Part shown: piece by piece, positions 18,583-26,959 of the stretch
How positions within the stretch are numbered: the first letter of the stretch is position 1
Layout of the letters: each line of letters begins with the position of its first letter
Assembly: GCA_030672285.1 (NCBI GenBank)
Contig: DAOVGS010000043.1
Span: 1-32,557, forward strand
Source: Hadesarchaea archaeon
GTDB lineage: Archaea > Hadarchaeota > Hadarchaeia > Hadarchaeales > Hadarchaeaceae
Direction: 5' to 3'
Length of the DNA: 32,557 bases
Made by a program: the position numbers and the translations under genes
The notes under the pieces: generated by a model
Database searches by the model: none
What the model was told of the DNA's origin: nothing
Seen by the model: the letters and a program-made list of their open reading frames with translations, nothing else

Positions 18583-19904
18583 TGATTTTAACATTTACAA
18601 AAGCTGAGTCGAAGTATGTTGAGAGAATGGGTAAAAGATTAACAATTTTCATAGCAACAGCAATTACCGCGGCAGCCATCATTTTGATTACAGTTCTCCT
18701 CATCGACATTGATGGAGATGGATTGGCAAACATAACTGAGTTCCAGCTCGGGACCTCCATCAACAATCCAGACACAGATGGTGATGGACTAGAGGATGGG
18801 TTGGAAGTGGATATTTACAAAACAAATCCCTTACTCCCCGATACTGATGGAGATGGTTTGAGCGATGAGTTGGAAATAATCACCTACGAGACAAATCCGT
18901 TGGCCGCAGACACAGACGGCGATGAACTCGACGACAAATCTGAAGTAGACACTTACAACACCGATCCGTTAAGCGCAGACACAGACAATGATGGTTTGAG
19001 TGATTGGTCGGAAGTCAATATCCATGAAAGCAATCCCTTGGTCGCGGATACAGATGGCGATGGACTAAAGGATGGGTTGGAAGTCAATATTTACGAAACA
19101 AATCTCCTCGACAACGATACAGATAACGATAGATTGTTCGATGGCCAGGAAGTAAATGGGTGGTCCATAACTGTAAATGGTCTAGCCCATCATGTAACAT
19201 CCGACCCGTTTTTCAGGGATTCAGATGGGGACAATTTGAGCGATTGGGCTGAATATAACACTTACTACTCAGATCCAAGAAGCACGAACACCGACAATGA
19301 TAATTTAAGCGATCTCTTGGAGGTGCTTTACGGGACAAACCCCGCTGAGGAATCGAGCGTTGCGCAACTACTCGAGAATGGTCCGGAGTATCCGTATCTG
19401 TATCTGGAGATAGATTACATGACTGACTATACCCCATCACCTGAGGCGATAGACTACTTTGAATCGTATTTTGAGAATGACCTTGGCGTGGAAGTAGAGG
19501 TAATTTACGATGAGGTAACTTCAACCGAGCTAACCGCGATTGGCGTTTCACCGGCCTCGCTCAGCATTCAGGAATTAATTTCAATTGAACAGCACTTCCA
19601 CGATAACCCCACTACTCACCTCTACGTGTTTTACGCGAAGGCGCTCGAGGCGGAGGAAGTGGGTGGGTGGGCTTCGGATTCCCATGGGGCAGCTTTGGTC
19701 GGAGAATACATCTTAGGAAATCTCGCACGCGAAAGAACCCTTCTGTTTCACGAAGTGGGGCACGCGCTTGGCTTAGAGCATTCTGATAACTCCCAATGCG
19801 CGATGCAGTCGGGGCCGATCTTTTTGAACCCAATTTATTGTCACGACACATGGGCACAGCGCAATCTCTTGGACATCTGGTCGGTGGATGAGCCTTGGAT
19901 ATAA
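18582..19904 (+). CDS. Membrane-anchored or secreted protein with TSP3/EF-hand-like DxDxDG repeats and a C-terminal metzincin-like metalloprotease domain
   Basis: N-terminal hydrophobic helix IFIATAITAAAIILITVLL; about 9 DTDGDGL-type repeats; HEVGHALGLEH (HExxHxxGxxH), then CAMQ as a candidate Met-turn. Alternative ATG at 18627. Confidence 0.8.
   Translation: MILTFTKAESKYVERMGKRLTIFIATAITAAAIILITVLLIDIDGDGLANITEFQLGTSINNPDTDGDGLEDGLEVDIYKTNPLLPDTDGDGLSDELEIITYETNPLAADTDGDELDDKSEVDTYNTDPLSADTDNDGLSDWSEVNIHESNPLVADTDGDGLKDGLEVNIYETNLLDNDTDNDRLFDGQEVNGWSITVNGLAHHVTSDPFFRDSDGDNLSDWAEYNTYYSDPRSTNTDNDNLSDLLEVLYGTNPAEESSVAQLLENGPEYPYLYLEIDYMTDYTPSPEAIDYFESYFENDLGVEVEVIYDEVTSTELTAIGVSPASLSIQELISIEQHFHDNPTTHLYVFYAKALEAEEVGGWASDSHGAALVGEYILGNLARERTLLFHEVGHALGLEHSDNSQCAMQSGPIFLNPIYCHDTWAQRNLLDIWSVDEPWI
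18705..19349 (+). repeat. Coding region of about 9 DTDGDGLSDxxEVxxYxTNPL-type calcium-binding repeats
   Basis: Units read by eye from DIDGDGLANITEF to NTDNDNLSDLLEVLYGTNPAE, mostly 22-23 aa each. Confidence 0.85.
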
Positions 19905-19966
19905 GGGTAAGCAGAATTCTCTTAAGCTTTTAAAACGTTGAACCGCAACATCGAGTAGGTACCAGC

Positions 19967-21211
19967 TTGCCAGAACTTCAAACCTACCCCGCCGATCTAC
20001 ACATACATTCCAGATACTCGGGCGCGACTTCAACGAGGATGGTTTTGGACACGATCGCGCAGCAGGCCAAGCTCAAGGGACTGGCATTCGTGGGCACGGG
20101 CGATGTTTTTCACCCGAGATGGTTTGAGAGCATTAAGGCGGAGCTGGTAGAGGTCGCGGAGGGCACCTTCGAGCACCCCCGCTATCACACTCGCTTCATC
20201 TTAACGGTCGAGGTCGAAGACAAACACCGCGTACACCACCTAATTTTTTTACCCGCTCTCGCCGCCATCGAAAGCGTGCGTGAGGAGCTAGCGAAGCATT
20301 CAAGTGATATAGATGTAGATGGGCGTGCACGAGTTGAGTTGGGTGCCCCGGAGATCGTCGACATAGCGCTGGCACATGATTGTTTGATCGGTCCCAGCCA
20401 CGCCTTCACCCCTTGGACGAGCATGTACAAGGAATTCGACAGCATGCGGGCTTGCTACGGCGATCGAGCCCCTGACGTGAAATTCTTGGAGCTTGGGCTG
20501 AGTGCGGATACCCTCATGGCTGACCGAATCGCGGAGCTTCAAGAGGTCACCTTCATGTCGAACAGCGATGCCCACTCCCCTTGGCCAGACAAACTGGGCC
20601 GCGAGTTCAACCGCTTCGAGCTGGCGGAGCCAACTTACGCCGAGGTCATCAAGGCGATCAAGCGGGAAAACGGGCGGCGTGTCGTGCTCAACGTTGGCTT
20701 CGACCCAAGGCTCGGCAAATATCATCGCTCGGCATGCTCCCGCTGCTACAAGCAGTTCGAGCTAGAGCAGGCGAAGTCGACACGATGGCGATGCGACAAG
20801 TGCGGCGGGTGGGTCAAGAAGGGAGTCCGGGACCGCGTCAACGAGCTCGCTGATTACCCAGAGCCAGAACATCCACCCCACCGTCCTAGTTACTTGCGAA
20901 TAGCGCCACTCTCCGAGGTCATCGCATTGGCGCTGGGAGAAAACAATGCTCACGCGCCGGAGGTCCAATCGATGTGGGAAAAGCTCGTCGCGCGCTTCGG
21001 CAACGAGATCGAAGTTCTCATAGATGTGCCCGCGGAGGAACTCGCGAATGCAGCTGGGGTAAAAATTGCGGCGGTGGTCAGGGCATTTAGGGGGGGCGAG
21101 TTGAGGGTAATCCCGGGTGGAGGGGGACGATATGGTCACCTCGAAATCCCTCTCGAGCTGGCCAAAGCTCAAAAGCTCGGGGGACAACGTACCCTGATGG
21201 AGTTTGAATGA
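19967..21211 (+). CDS. Endonuclease Q-like PHP-domain DNA repair nuclease
   Basis: PHP motif DLHIHSRYSGATS, VGTGDVFHP, IGPSHAFTPW, SNSDAHSPWPDKLGRE; zinc motif CSRCYKQF...RWRCDKCGG; C-terminal QRTLMEFE. Confidence 0.9.
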   Translation: MPELQTYPADLHIHSRYSGATSTRMVLDTIAQQAKLKGLAFVGTGDVFHPRWFESIKAELVEVAEGTFEHPRYHTRFILTVEVEDKHRVHHLIFLPALAAIESVREELAKHSSDIDVDGRARVELGAPEIVDIALAHDCLIGPSHAFTPWTSMYKEFDSMRACYGDRAPDVKFLELGLSADTLMADRIAELQEVTFMSNSDAHSPWPDKLGREFNRFELAEPTYAEVIKAIKRENGRRVVLNVGFDPRLGKYHRSACSRCYKQFELEQAKSTRWRCDKCGGWVKKGVRDRVNELADYPEPEHPPHRPSYLRIAPLSEVIALALGENNAHAPEVQSMWEKLVARFGNEIEVLIDVPAEELANAAGVKIAAVVRAFRGGELRVIPGGGGRYGHLEIPLELAKAQKLGGQRTLMEFE

Positions 21212-21387
21212 GTGTGAAGATAGACGCGAGCGTATGCATTCTGTGCGGTGCTTGTTCAGGCGTATGCCCCACAAACACGATTGAGGTTTCAACCACCGAA
21301 GTGCGCATCCAAGAGGGCTGCACGGAATGCGGGCTCTGTGCCAAGGTTTGTCCGATAGGGGCGATAGCGGTTGAGAGAAAAGTATGA
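21208..21387 (+). CDS. 2x[4Fe-4S] ferredoxin-like protein (59 aa; absent from the ORF track)
   Basis: Translated by hand: MSVKIDASVCILCGACSGVCPTNTIEVSTTEVRIQEGCTECGLCAKVCPIGAIAVERKV; two CxxCxxCxxxCP clusters. Confidence 0.93.
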   Translation: MSVKIDASVCILCGACSGVCPTNTIEVSTTEVRIQEGCTECGLCAKVCPIGAIAVERKV

Positions 21388-22558
21388 CATCGTGGTGGTT
21401 GGGGCGGGTCCAGCCGGGTCGATGGCTGCACGAGCTGCTGCGCGTGAGGGAGCAAGCGTCTTGTTGTTTGATAAGCGCCGCGAGTTGGGCGTACCGGTGC
21501 AGTGTGGCGAAGCCCTGAATGAAGATGTTTTGAAGGAGCTAGACATTAAGCTGGACCCCCGCTGGGTACTCGGTAAGACAAATGTGGTAAAGCTTGTTTC
21601 GCCTTCGGGCATCGAGGTGCGCATAGCCGAACGAAAAGTCGTTGGCAAAGTTGGGTACATCCTCGACCGCAAAATTTTCGACAAGTACCTCGCAACCCTT
21701 GCAGTTAAGGAAGGGGCTGACATCGTGGTCGGAACATTAGTCGATGGAATGATTTTAGAGAACGGCAAGCCCAAAGGGGTAAGAGCGCGGGGAGCGAGCG
21801 GCAGGCTTGAGGTAAGAGCTGAGGTCATAATCGCAGCCGATGGCGTTGGCTCTAGGGTGGCTCGCTGGGCGGGACTAAACACAGCTCTAAAATTGGATGA
21901 CATCGAAACAGGCGTTCAATTTCAGATGGTGAGGGTAGATTTCGAATCCCCCTCGATGATGGAATATTATTTTGGGAACAAGACCGTGCCTGGTGGGTAT
22001 TGCTGGGTATTCCCGAAGGGCGAGGACATGGCGAACGTTGGGCTGGGTGTCCTCGGGAGCCGAGCTGAGCGACGGCCGATCGAGTACCTCCGAGATTTCG
22101 TCGCGCGCATGCCAAGCCTTTCGAAAGGAAAAATAATCGAGATAAATGCGGGGGGCGTGCCGGTTAGTGGGCCCCTCAAGCAAACGGTGAAGGACAACCT
22201 GCTCGTGGTTGGAGATGCGGCTCGGCAGGTGAACGCTTTAACAGGGGGCGGCATCGATTCTGCCATGCGTGCTGGTAATATCGCGGGAGAGGTGGCAGCT
22301 AAGGCGGTAAGCGGAGGAGACACCTCGGAGAAAAGACTGAGCGAGTATGAGCGGCGCTGGCGCGAGCAGATGGGGAAGAAGCTGGAGCGCTACCTCAGGG
22401 CAAAGGAAGTGCTTTTGAGCATGTCCGATGAGGAGCTCGACAAGCTGGCGATAGCTCTGCAGGGCGTAGAGTTCGACAGGATAAGCCTGACTGACATGCT
22501 AAAGGTGCTCATGAAAGTTAGTCCAAAACTTTTGTGGAAGCTCAAGGGCTTGATGTGA
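21371..22558 (+). CDS. Geranylgeranyl reductase family protein (archaeal lipid saturase-like)
   Basis: FAD motif YDIVVVGAGPAGSMAARAAAREGASVLLFDKRRELGVPVQCGEAL, YYFGNKTVPGGYCWVFPKGEDMANVGLG, LLVVGDAARQVNALTGGGIDSAMRAG. Confidence 0.93.
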   Translation: MREKYDIVVVGAGPAGSMAARAAAREGASVLLFDKRRELGVPVQCGEALNEDVLKELDIKLDPRWVLGKTNVVKLVSPSGIEVRIAERKVVGKVGYILDRKIFDKYLATLAVKEGADIVVGTLVDGMILENGKPKGVRARGASGRLEVRAEVIIAADGVGSRVARWAGLNTALKLDDIETGVQFQMVRVDFESPSMMEYYFGNKTVPGGYCWVFPKGEDMANVGLGVLGSRAERRPIEYLRDFVARMPSLSKGKIIEINAGGVPVSGPLKQTVKDNLLVVGDAARQVNALTGGGIDSAMRAGNIAGEVAAKAVSGGDTSEKRLSEYERRWREQMGKKLERYLRAKEVLLSMSDEELDKLAIALQGVEFDRISLTDMLKVLMKVSPKLLWKLKGLM

Positions 22559-22628
22559 CGAGGCACAAGTGCCAGAGTTTGGAAAATTTTGACTGTATTA
22601 TTGAGGGAGTGGCGGATGGCGGTGAAAC

Positions 22629-23036
22629 ATGAAATCCATCAAGGTTAAACCTCAGAAGCCCACGCCTCGGTTGCACAAGCTCCTCATGCGCGCCCATAGA
22701 ATCTTTGAAAGGGAGTATCCAGGGTTGGATGTTGCCATTGAGTATATGTTTCTCAAAAGCGAGGATATCCCGCGGCTGTGTGGGAAATCTGGGAAAGGCG
22801 GGAGATTCGCTGTAAGCACTTATGACCGTCACGGGCGTAGGGTCATCTTCGATATCAATTTGGACAAGATGCCCGATGATTTTGTCATGTTTCATTTCCT
22901 TCACGAGCTCATTCATGCCGGGTTTAAGGAGACGAACGAAGCCAAGGCCATCTCAATGACGTTCGACGCGATGAAGAAGCTCGGTGTTGAACGTGACGAT
23001 TTCATGAAAAGATATCAGTATTTGCTCGTCGAATAA
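22629..23036 (+). CDS. Putative zinc-dependent HExxH protein of unknown function
   Basis: HFLHELIHAGFKETNEAKA (HExxH); compact 135-aa ORF. Confidence 0.65.
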   Translation: MKSIKVKPQKPTPRLHKLLMRAHRIFEREYPGLDVAIEYMFLKSEDIPRLCGKSGKGGRFAVSTYDRHGRRVIFDINLDKMPDDFVMFHFLHELIHAGFKETNEAKAISMTFDAMKKLGVERDDFMKRYQYLLVE

Positions 23037-23147
23037 AACTAGAAAATGTGGAATAAATAGTACCTGTATAGCTTACGGACTCGTTGGTGTGCCCATAATT
23101 GAAGTGTTTGGGCGCGACAAGTTAGCTACCGTGATCGTCTGTCAAAC

Positions 23148-23456
23148 CTACGGGCGCGCTTCAACTAATATCCTCGTTTTTCCGGTGATCTGCACCTCTC
23201 CGTTGGGCTTGGTGGTTTTAACCAAAATCTCAGCCCTTTCTGTGATGTAAGGGTCATCTATGCCCAAGATAACAGTCATCGGCACATATCGGCTGTACCC
23301 ACTCTTAACCAGCTCATTGCGCGAATACAAATAGCTCTTCAGTCTCAAAACTATGGATTTAAGCTTGCTTTTGTCCACATAGATGTTAAATGTGTTAAGT
23401 TCTATAGTCACCTCCTCTGCTTCAGGAATATCAAATTTTTCCATCAGGTTTTTCAC
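23148..23456 (-). CDS. Hypothetical protein, 102 aa, directly downstream of the AN1/nuclease-like gene
   Basis: ORF 11 nt after the upstream gene on the same strand, with a GGAGG-like RBS in the gap. No recognised domain. Confidence 0.6.
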   Translation of the reverse strand: MKNLMEKFDIPEAEEVTIELNTFNIYVDKSKLKSIVLRLKSYLYSRNELVKSGYSRYVPMTVILGIDDPYITERAEILVKTTKPNGEVQITGKTRILVEARP

Positions 23457-23467
23457 CTCCTTTTAGC

Positions 23468-24751
23468 TTATTCACAAACTTTGAGTTTTACAACATGGTT
23501 TTTGTCAGCCGCTAATTTCTCAGCTTCTCTAACGGTTTCAAACGTGTTTTCACCCCAACGAGCAATCACCCCCACACGCCTCAACAAATCGTCGTTGGCG
23601 ATAGTTTTTTCGATCTCACTAGCTAACCAACTTGGGACGACTATCCAAACCCTGTCTAGTATTCTAGATCTCACCATGTTCAACAGTTGTTTTACCATGT
23701 CCTGCCCTTGTTTCAAGTCATTTAATCCAGGTTTTATCTCGTAACCATCGACTACGCAGTCATCTTTGGGCTTGGCTACGATGTCTATTTTCCCCCATAA
23801 ATCGCCTATGGCTTCTGGAAACCTTTCCCTACCAATTCTTTCAAGGGGGCCCGCAGAGAATGTTTTTGGTTTCCAATCAGTTATTCCATTAACTTCGTTT
23901 ACAGTAATCTCGTCTGGCGCAAAGACAATATTTGGTCCATAATCAATCTCAGCTGTTACTTCGCACCCGTTTTCTCGAAGTTTTTTAAAAAGCACATATT
24001 GCATCTCTGTGTGAAGATTGGGCTTTAACTCAAGCCCGTAGTTGAATGGCGACAATATATCGTGTGAGAAGAAGCGACTGGGCGCTTTGACCGCTCCTGT
24101 TATAGGATCAATCAGAGCCAAATTGTACTCTACACGCTCATGCAGATGCGAGCATTTCCAAGCCATTGTGTAAGCGGACATGCCAGTTATGTATGAATAA
24201 TCAATAGCCTGTTGTAGTTCGAAATCAGTTAGACCACTTTTGACCTCCCATATCTGCATAAAGTTGGCTATCAAGATATCTGGCATTTTCGGTGCAGTGT
24301 TTTTTACATACTTTTTCTCACCAGACCAAAGCTTTAGCGTCTCCGATATTGTTAGTTCCCCTCTCTCCGCCGATATTTTAGGATCTAGGCACGCTTCAAC
24401 GCCCATCTTCTCCAGTTTTCTGTAAAGCTCGAACTTGAGGGTATCTTCTGTAAACGGAAAGAGCTGTTTCGGGAGTTCTATCGTTTCGCCAACTTCACAT
24501 TTAACCGGTGGCTCGATAGCAAAAAAAGGCGGCGGGTAGAGGTGATAGGGGAATTCGTCTGCGCTTGGCTTCCAGCGAATTTTATCAAGTGTTTCATAGT
24601 CACTGGCAGTTTTCATTTCGACCTTTTTTCTTGTACATCCGTGGTTCTCGGGGAGACAATGTATTCCACAGTATAAACGTCCACATTCTGGACATTCATA
24701 TCCATCGATATGTTGTGCCACTTTTTTGCTACAAAATTCACATTGGGCCAT
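23468..24751 (-). CDS. AN1-type zinc finger protein with two PD-(D/E)XK nuclease-like regions
   Basis: N-terminal CxxC-x11-CxxC-x4-CxxH-x5-HxC; first core PDILIANFMQIWEVKSGLTDFELQQAIDYSYITG; second core IDIVAKPKDDCVVDGYEIKPGLNDLKQGQDMVKQLLNMVRSRILDRVWIVVP. Confidence 0.75.
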   Translation of the reverse strand: MAQCEFCSKKVAQHIDGYECPECGRLYCGIHCLPENHGCTRKKVEMKTASDYETLDKIRWKPSADEFPYHLYPPPFFAIEPPVKCEVGETIELPKQLFPFTEDTLKFELYRKLEKMGVEACLDPKISAERGELTISETLKLWSGEKKYVKNTAPKMPDILIANFMQIWEVKSGLTDFELQQAIDYSYITGMSAYTMAWKCSHLHERVEYNLALIDPITGAVKAPSRFFSHDILSPFNYGLELKPNLHTEMQYVLFKKLRENGCEVTAEIDYGPNIVFAPDEITVNEVNGITDWKPKTFSAGPLERIGRERFPEAIGDLWGKIDIVAKPKDDCVVDGYEIKPGLNDLKQGQDMVKQLLNMVRSRILDRVWIVVPSWLASEIEKTIANDDLLRRVGVIARWGENTFETVREAEKLAADKNHVVKLKVCE

Positions 24752-24768
24752 TTTTAATCCCCCATCCT

Positions 24769-24921
24769 TTATCTTGCTTTCACTCGCTTAATGTGTTCTG
24801 GCCTCACCTTCATGAAGATCCTTGAGCCGCAAGTGCACTTGACCTCTCCCCAATTGGGACCTAAAAATTCCCTCTCCTTATCGGGCGGCAGGAACCTCCC
24901 GCACTTCAAGCACTTGTACAT
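24769..24921 (-). CDS. rpoP: DNA-directed RNA polymerase subunit P-like (RpoP/Rpb12), 50 aa
   Basis: MYKCLKCGRFLPPDKEREFLGPNWGEVKCTCGSRIFMKVRPEHIKRVKAR; the zinc ribbon and the (R)P..(I)K.VKA tail resemble RpoP. The listed 117-aa ORF appears over-extended. Confidence 0.75.
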   Translation of the reverse strand: MYKCLKCGRFLPPDKEREFLGPNWGEVKCTCGSRIFMKVRPEHIKRVKAR

Positions 24922-25139
24922 CGCTTCCCCCACTATATGGGTCGAATTTTCCAACTTTTCGCCACGAGAGACGATAAAAAAGCCTGCATCAAAGCAAAAA
25001 TGAGTAAAATTGGGCCACTTTTGGGAGAATCTAGTAAATTTTGATATAAATCTGCCTTTTTCATATGATTTTTTGTTTTTGGTTGTCAAGTCACAGAGCC
25101 AAAATTGGAAATTTTTACGCATATATTGGGGTGAGAAGT

Positions 25140-25739
25140 ATGAGCGGCCAAAAATTGTATCTCGTGCTGGGCTGCGGCGATGTTGGGTTCGAAGTCGCGA
25201 GCAGGCTCAAGGAGAAAGGGATGAAAGTGGTGATAGTGGACAAAGATGAGGACAAGGTCGAGGTCCTCAAACCGACGTTTCGTGCCTTTGCTGGCGATTT
25301 TGGCTCGCCTGAAGTGCTCCGAGGTGCGGGAATTGAAAACGCAGGGGTTGTCATCATCACTCTATCGGATTTCTCTGAAGTTGAACGGGCACTCATAGCG
25401 ATTAATCAGGCCAAGACCAAGCCTTGGGGCGTGCCCTTCGTGCTGGCGTTGATTCCTCGTGATGAATCAGAAGTAGAAGCGAGAAGACTTGGCGCAAGCG
25501 ATGTTGTGCCTTCTACCCAGACCCTTGCCGACGCCATCGTTGACAAGCTGGGGGGGCTCAAAAGCCGGGTGTTCAGGGATGAGCTGATAGATGAGATTTC
25601 CCAGAAGAATATCGAGAAGACGGAGCTATTGATGAGGCTGCTCAAAAAGATATCGAGAGAAGACCTCGAGATGATTCACAAGCTTGTTCGGGAAGATCCC
25701 AAACTGCATCGGGGGCCACGAGGCGATAAGTTAATCTGA
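25140..25739 (+). CDS. TrkA-N (RCK) domain protein
   Basis: YLVLGCGDVGFEVASRLKEKGMKVVIVDKDEDKVEVL Rossmann motif; AGDFGSPEVLRGAGIENAGVVIITLSD. Confidence 0.9.
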   Translation: MSGQKLYLVLGCGDVGFEVASRLKEKGMKVVIVDKDEDKVEVLKPTFRAFAGDFGSPEVLRGAGIENAGVVIITLSDFSEVERALIAINQAKTKPWGVPFVLALIPRDESEVEARRLGASDVVPSTQTLADAIVDKLGGLKSRVFRDELIDEISQKNIEKTELLMRLLKKISREDLEMIHKLVREDPKLHRGPRGDKLI

Positions 25740-25780
25740 GGAGATGACCTACGGAGTCGATGTCTAGGTGAAGGGGCGAG

Positions 25781-25897
25781 CTAAGGTGTCAACCTACGCC
25801 GGTCCCTCGGGAAAAGTACTACCTCTCGAATATTGTCAACATCGGTAAGTGCCATTGTCAGACGGTCCAGCCCCAGGTTCCACCCGGCGTACGGGGG
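25781..25897 (-). pseudogene. Second, diverged copy of the aspS 3' end (from motif 3 to the stop)
   Basis: Minus-strand translation [38 protein letters not shown] aligns to the intact AspRS end [39 protein letters not shown] hand alignment gives roughly two-thirds nucleotide identity. Confidence 0.9.
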
Positions 25898-26877
25898 TTC
25901 AAATGGTTCCAAACTGTTGTCACACCTAGGTTAAGCCTCTCAGCTATTTCTTCGTAGGTCAAACCCAGACTTCTAATGCGCTGCATTTCCGATTCCAGCT
26001 TAAGCACATCGCTGGGAGGGGTCGTCCACAGTTTGTAGCTGGCAAGTAACAGTTGTAGTTTTTCCTTTCTCCGGTTTATCGTGAATCCCACATATTTGGC
26101 GAAAAGTTCTACAGATGCTCTATCTTGGATCCGAACATCATAGGCGCCATTCTTTGACTGGCGAATTATTTTAGCCCTCACCCCCAAGTTCCTTAAAAGT
26201 GCTGAAATCTCTTCCAAGCCAAGTAGATGCGAGCTCGTACCTTTTATCCTTTGACCGTTCGTTTCCACACTTCCTTCAGAATCAAAAAATCCTCTTAGGT
26301 AGATAGCTTGAATGTCGGGTGGGGCATTTTTTATCGCAGGCGGCACAAGCCACACATCTTGCCTAAATGGTACACCATAGCTCAACAGATCCTCGCACGC
26401 CGCCTTGCAGCATAATCTCGTGCAGTGCTTATCGCTCCACCCCGGATGTTTTTCAACAAGCTTCGTTTTGCTAGGCGTTACTTCGTAGGTACTACGAAGA
26501 CAGCGCCGAAATTCATCGGCAAACTCTTCGTCAATAGTTTCAAGCCCTATTTGATATATTCCTGCATCTGGAAAATAGCTGAGCCATCCATCCCCTGCGA
26601 GAACCCCAAAAATGTAGGCTTTTGCACGTGTTAAATTCTTAGAGGACGAGGGCAAAACATGAGGTTTTGCGATAGGTCTGACGCGACCTTTCGCCAATCC
26701 TACTTTGATTGACTCACTTTTTGAGCGAATCGTTACGCCTGCCGCATATAAGTGGTCCAAAACCGTTTTGTGGTCGACATCAAATTTTTTTGCTATGGAA
26801 TGGCTAGATTCGTCGTCGTTGTATAAAGACACAAATTCCCTTGCCAATTCAACCGTTACATATTTTCTGGTTTTCAA
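25858..26877 (-). CDS. LAGLIDADG homing endonuclease with N- and C-terminal helix-turn-helix segments
   Basis: Two LAGLIDADG-like helices ([30 protein letters not shown]), N-terminal [23 protein letters not shown]-terminal [21 protein letters not shown]. The last residues overlap the aspS fragment in another frame. Confidence 0.88.
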   Translation of the reverse strand: MKTRKYVTVELAREFVSLYNDDESSHSIAKKFDVDHKTVLDHLYAAGVTIRSKSESIKVGLAKGRVRPIAKPHVLPSSSKNLTRAKAYIFGVLAGDGWLSYFPDAGIYQIGLETIDEEFADEFRRCLRSTYEVTPSKTKLVEKHPGWSDKHCTRLCCKAACEDLLSYGVPFRQDVWLVPPAIKNAPPDIQAIYLRGFFDSEGSVETNGQRIKGTSSHLLGLEEISALLRNLGVRAKIIRQSKNGAYDVRIQDRASVELFAKYVGFTINRRKEKLQLLLASYKLWTTPPSDVLKLESEMQRIRSLGLTYEEIAERLNLGVTTVWNHLNPRTPGGTWGWTV

Positions 26878-26959
26878 TCTCTCCCCTTTTCAACTTTCAT
26901 GCGATGTTGTTTAGCGTCTTTGGGGGAGAGAGGGCACCGAAAGTAATAATTTAAAGGGC

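Noticed and set aside
21289-21903. 204-aa minus-strand ORF opposite the ferredoxin and geranylgeranyl reductase genes
   Set aside because: Shadow of two well-supported plus-strand genes.
23089-23150. Plus-strand reading VPIIEVFGRDKLATVIVCQTYGRA in the gap after the HExxH gene
   Set aside because: Short and runs into sequence antisense to the 102-aa ORF; no start context or recognised family.
25858-26877. LAGLIDADG ORF considered as an intein or intron inside aspS
   Set aside because: aspS is complete with its own stop upstream. No intein splice-junction residues flank the ORF, and it has its own start.
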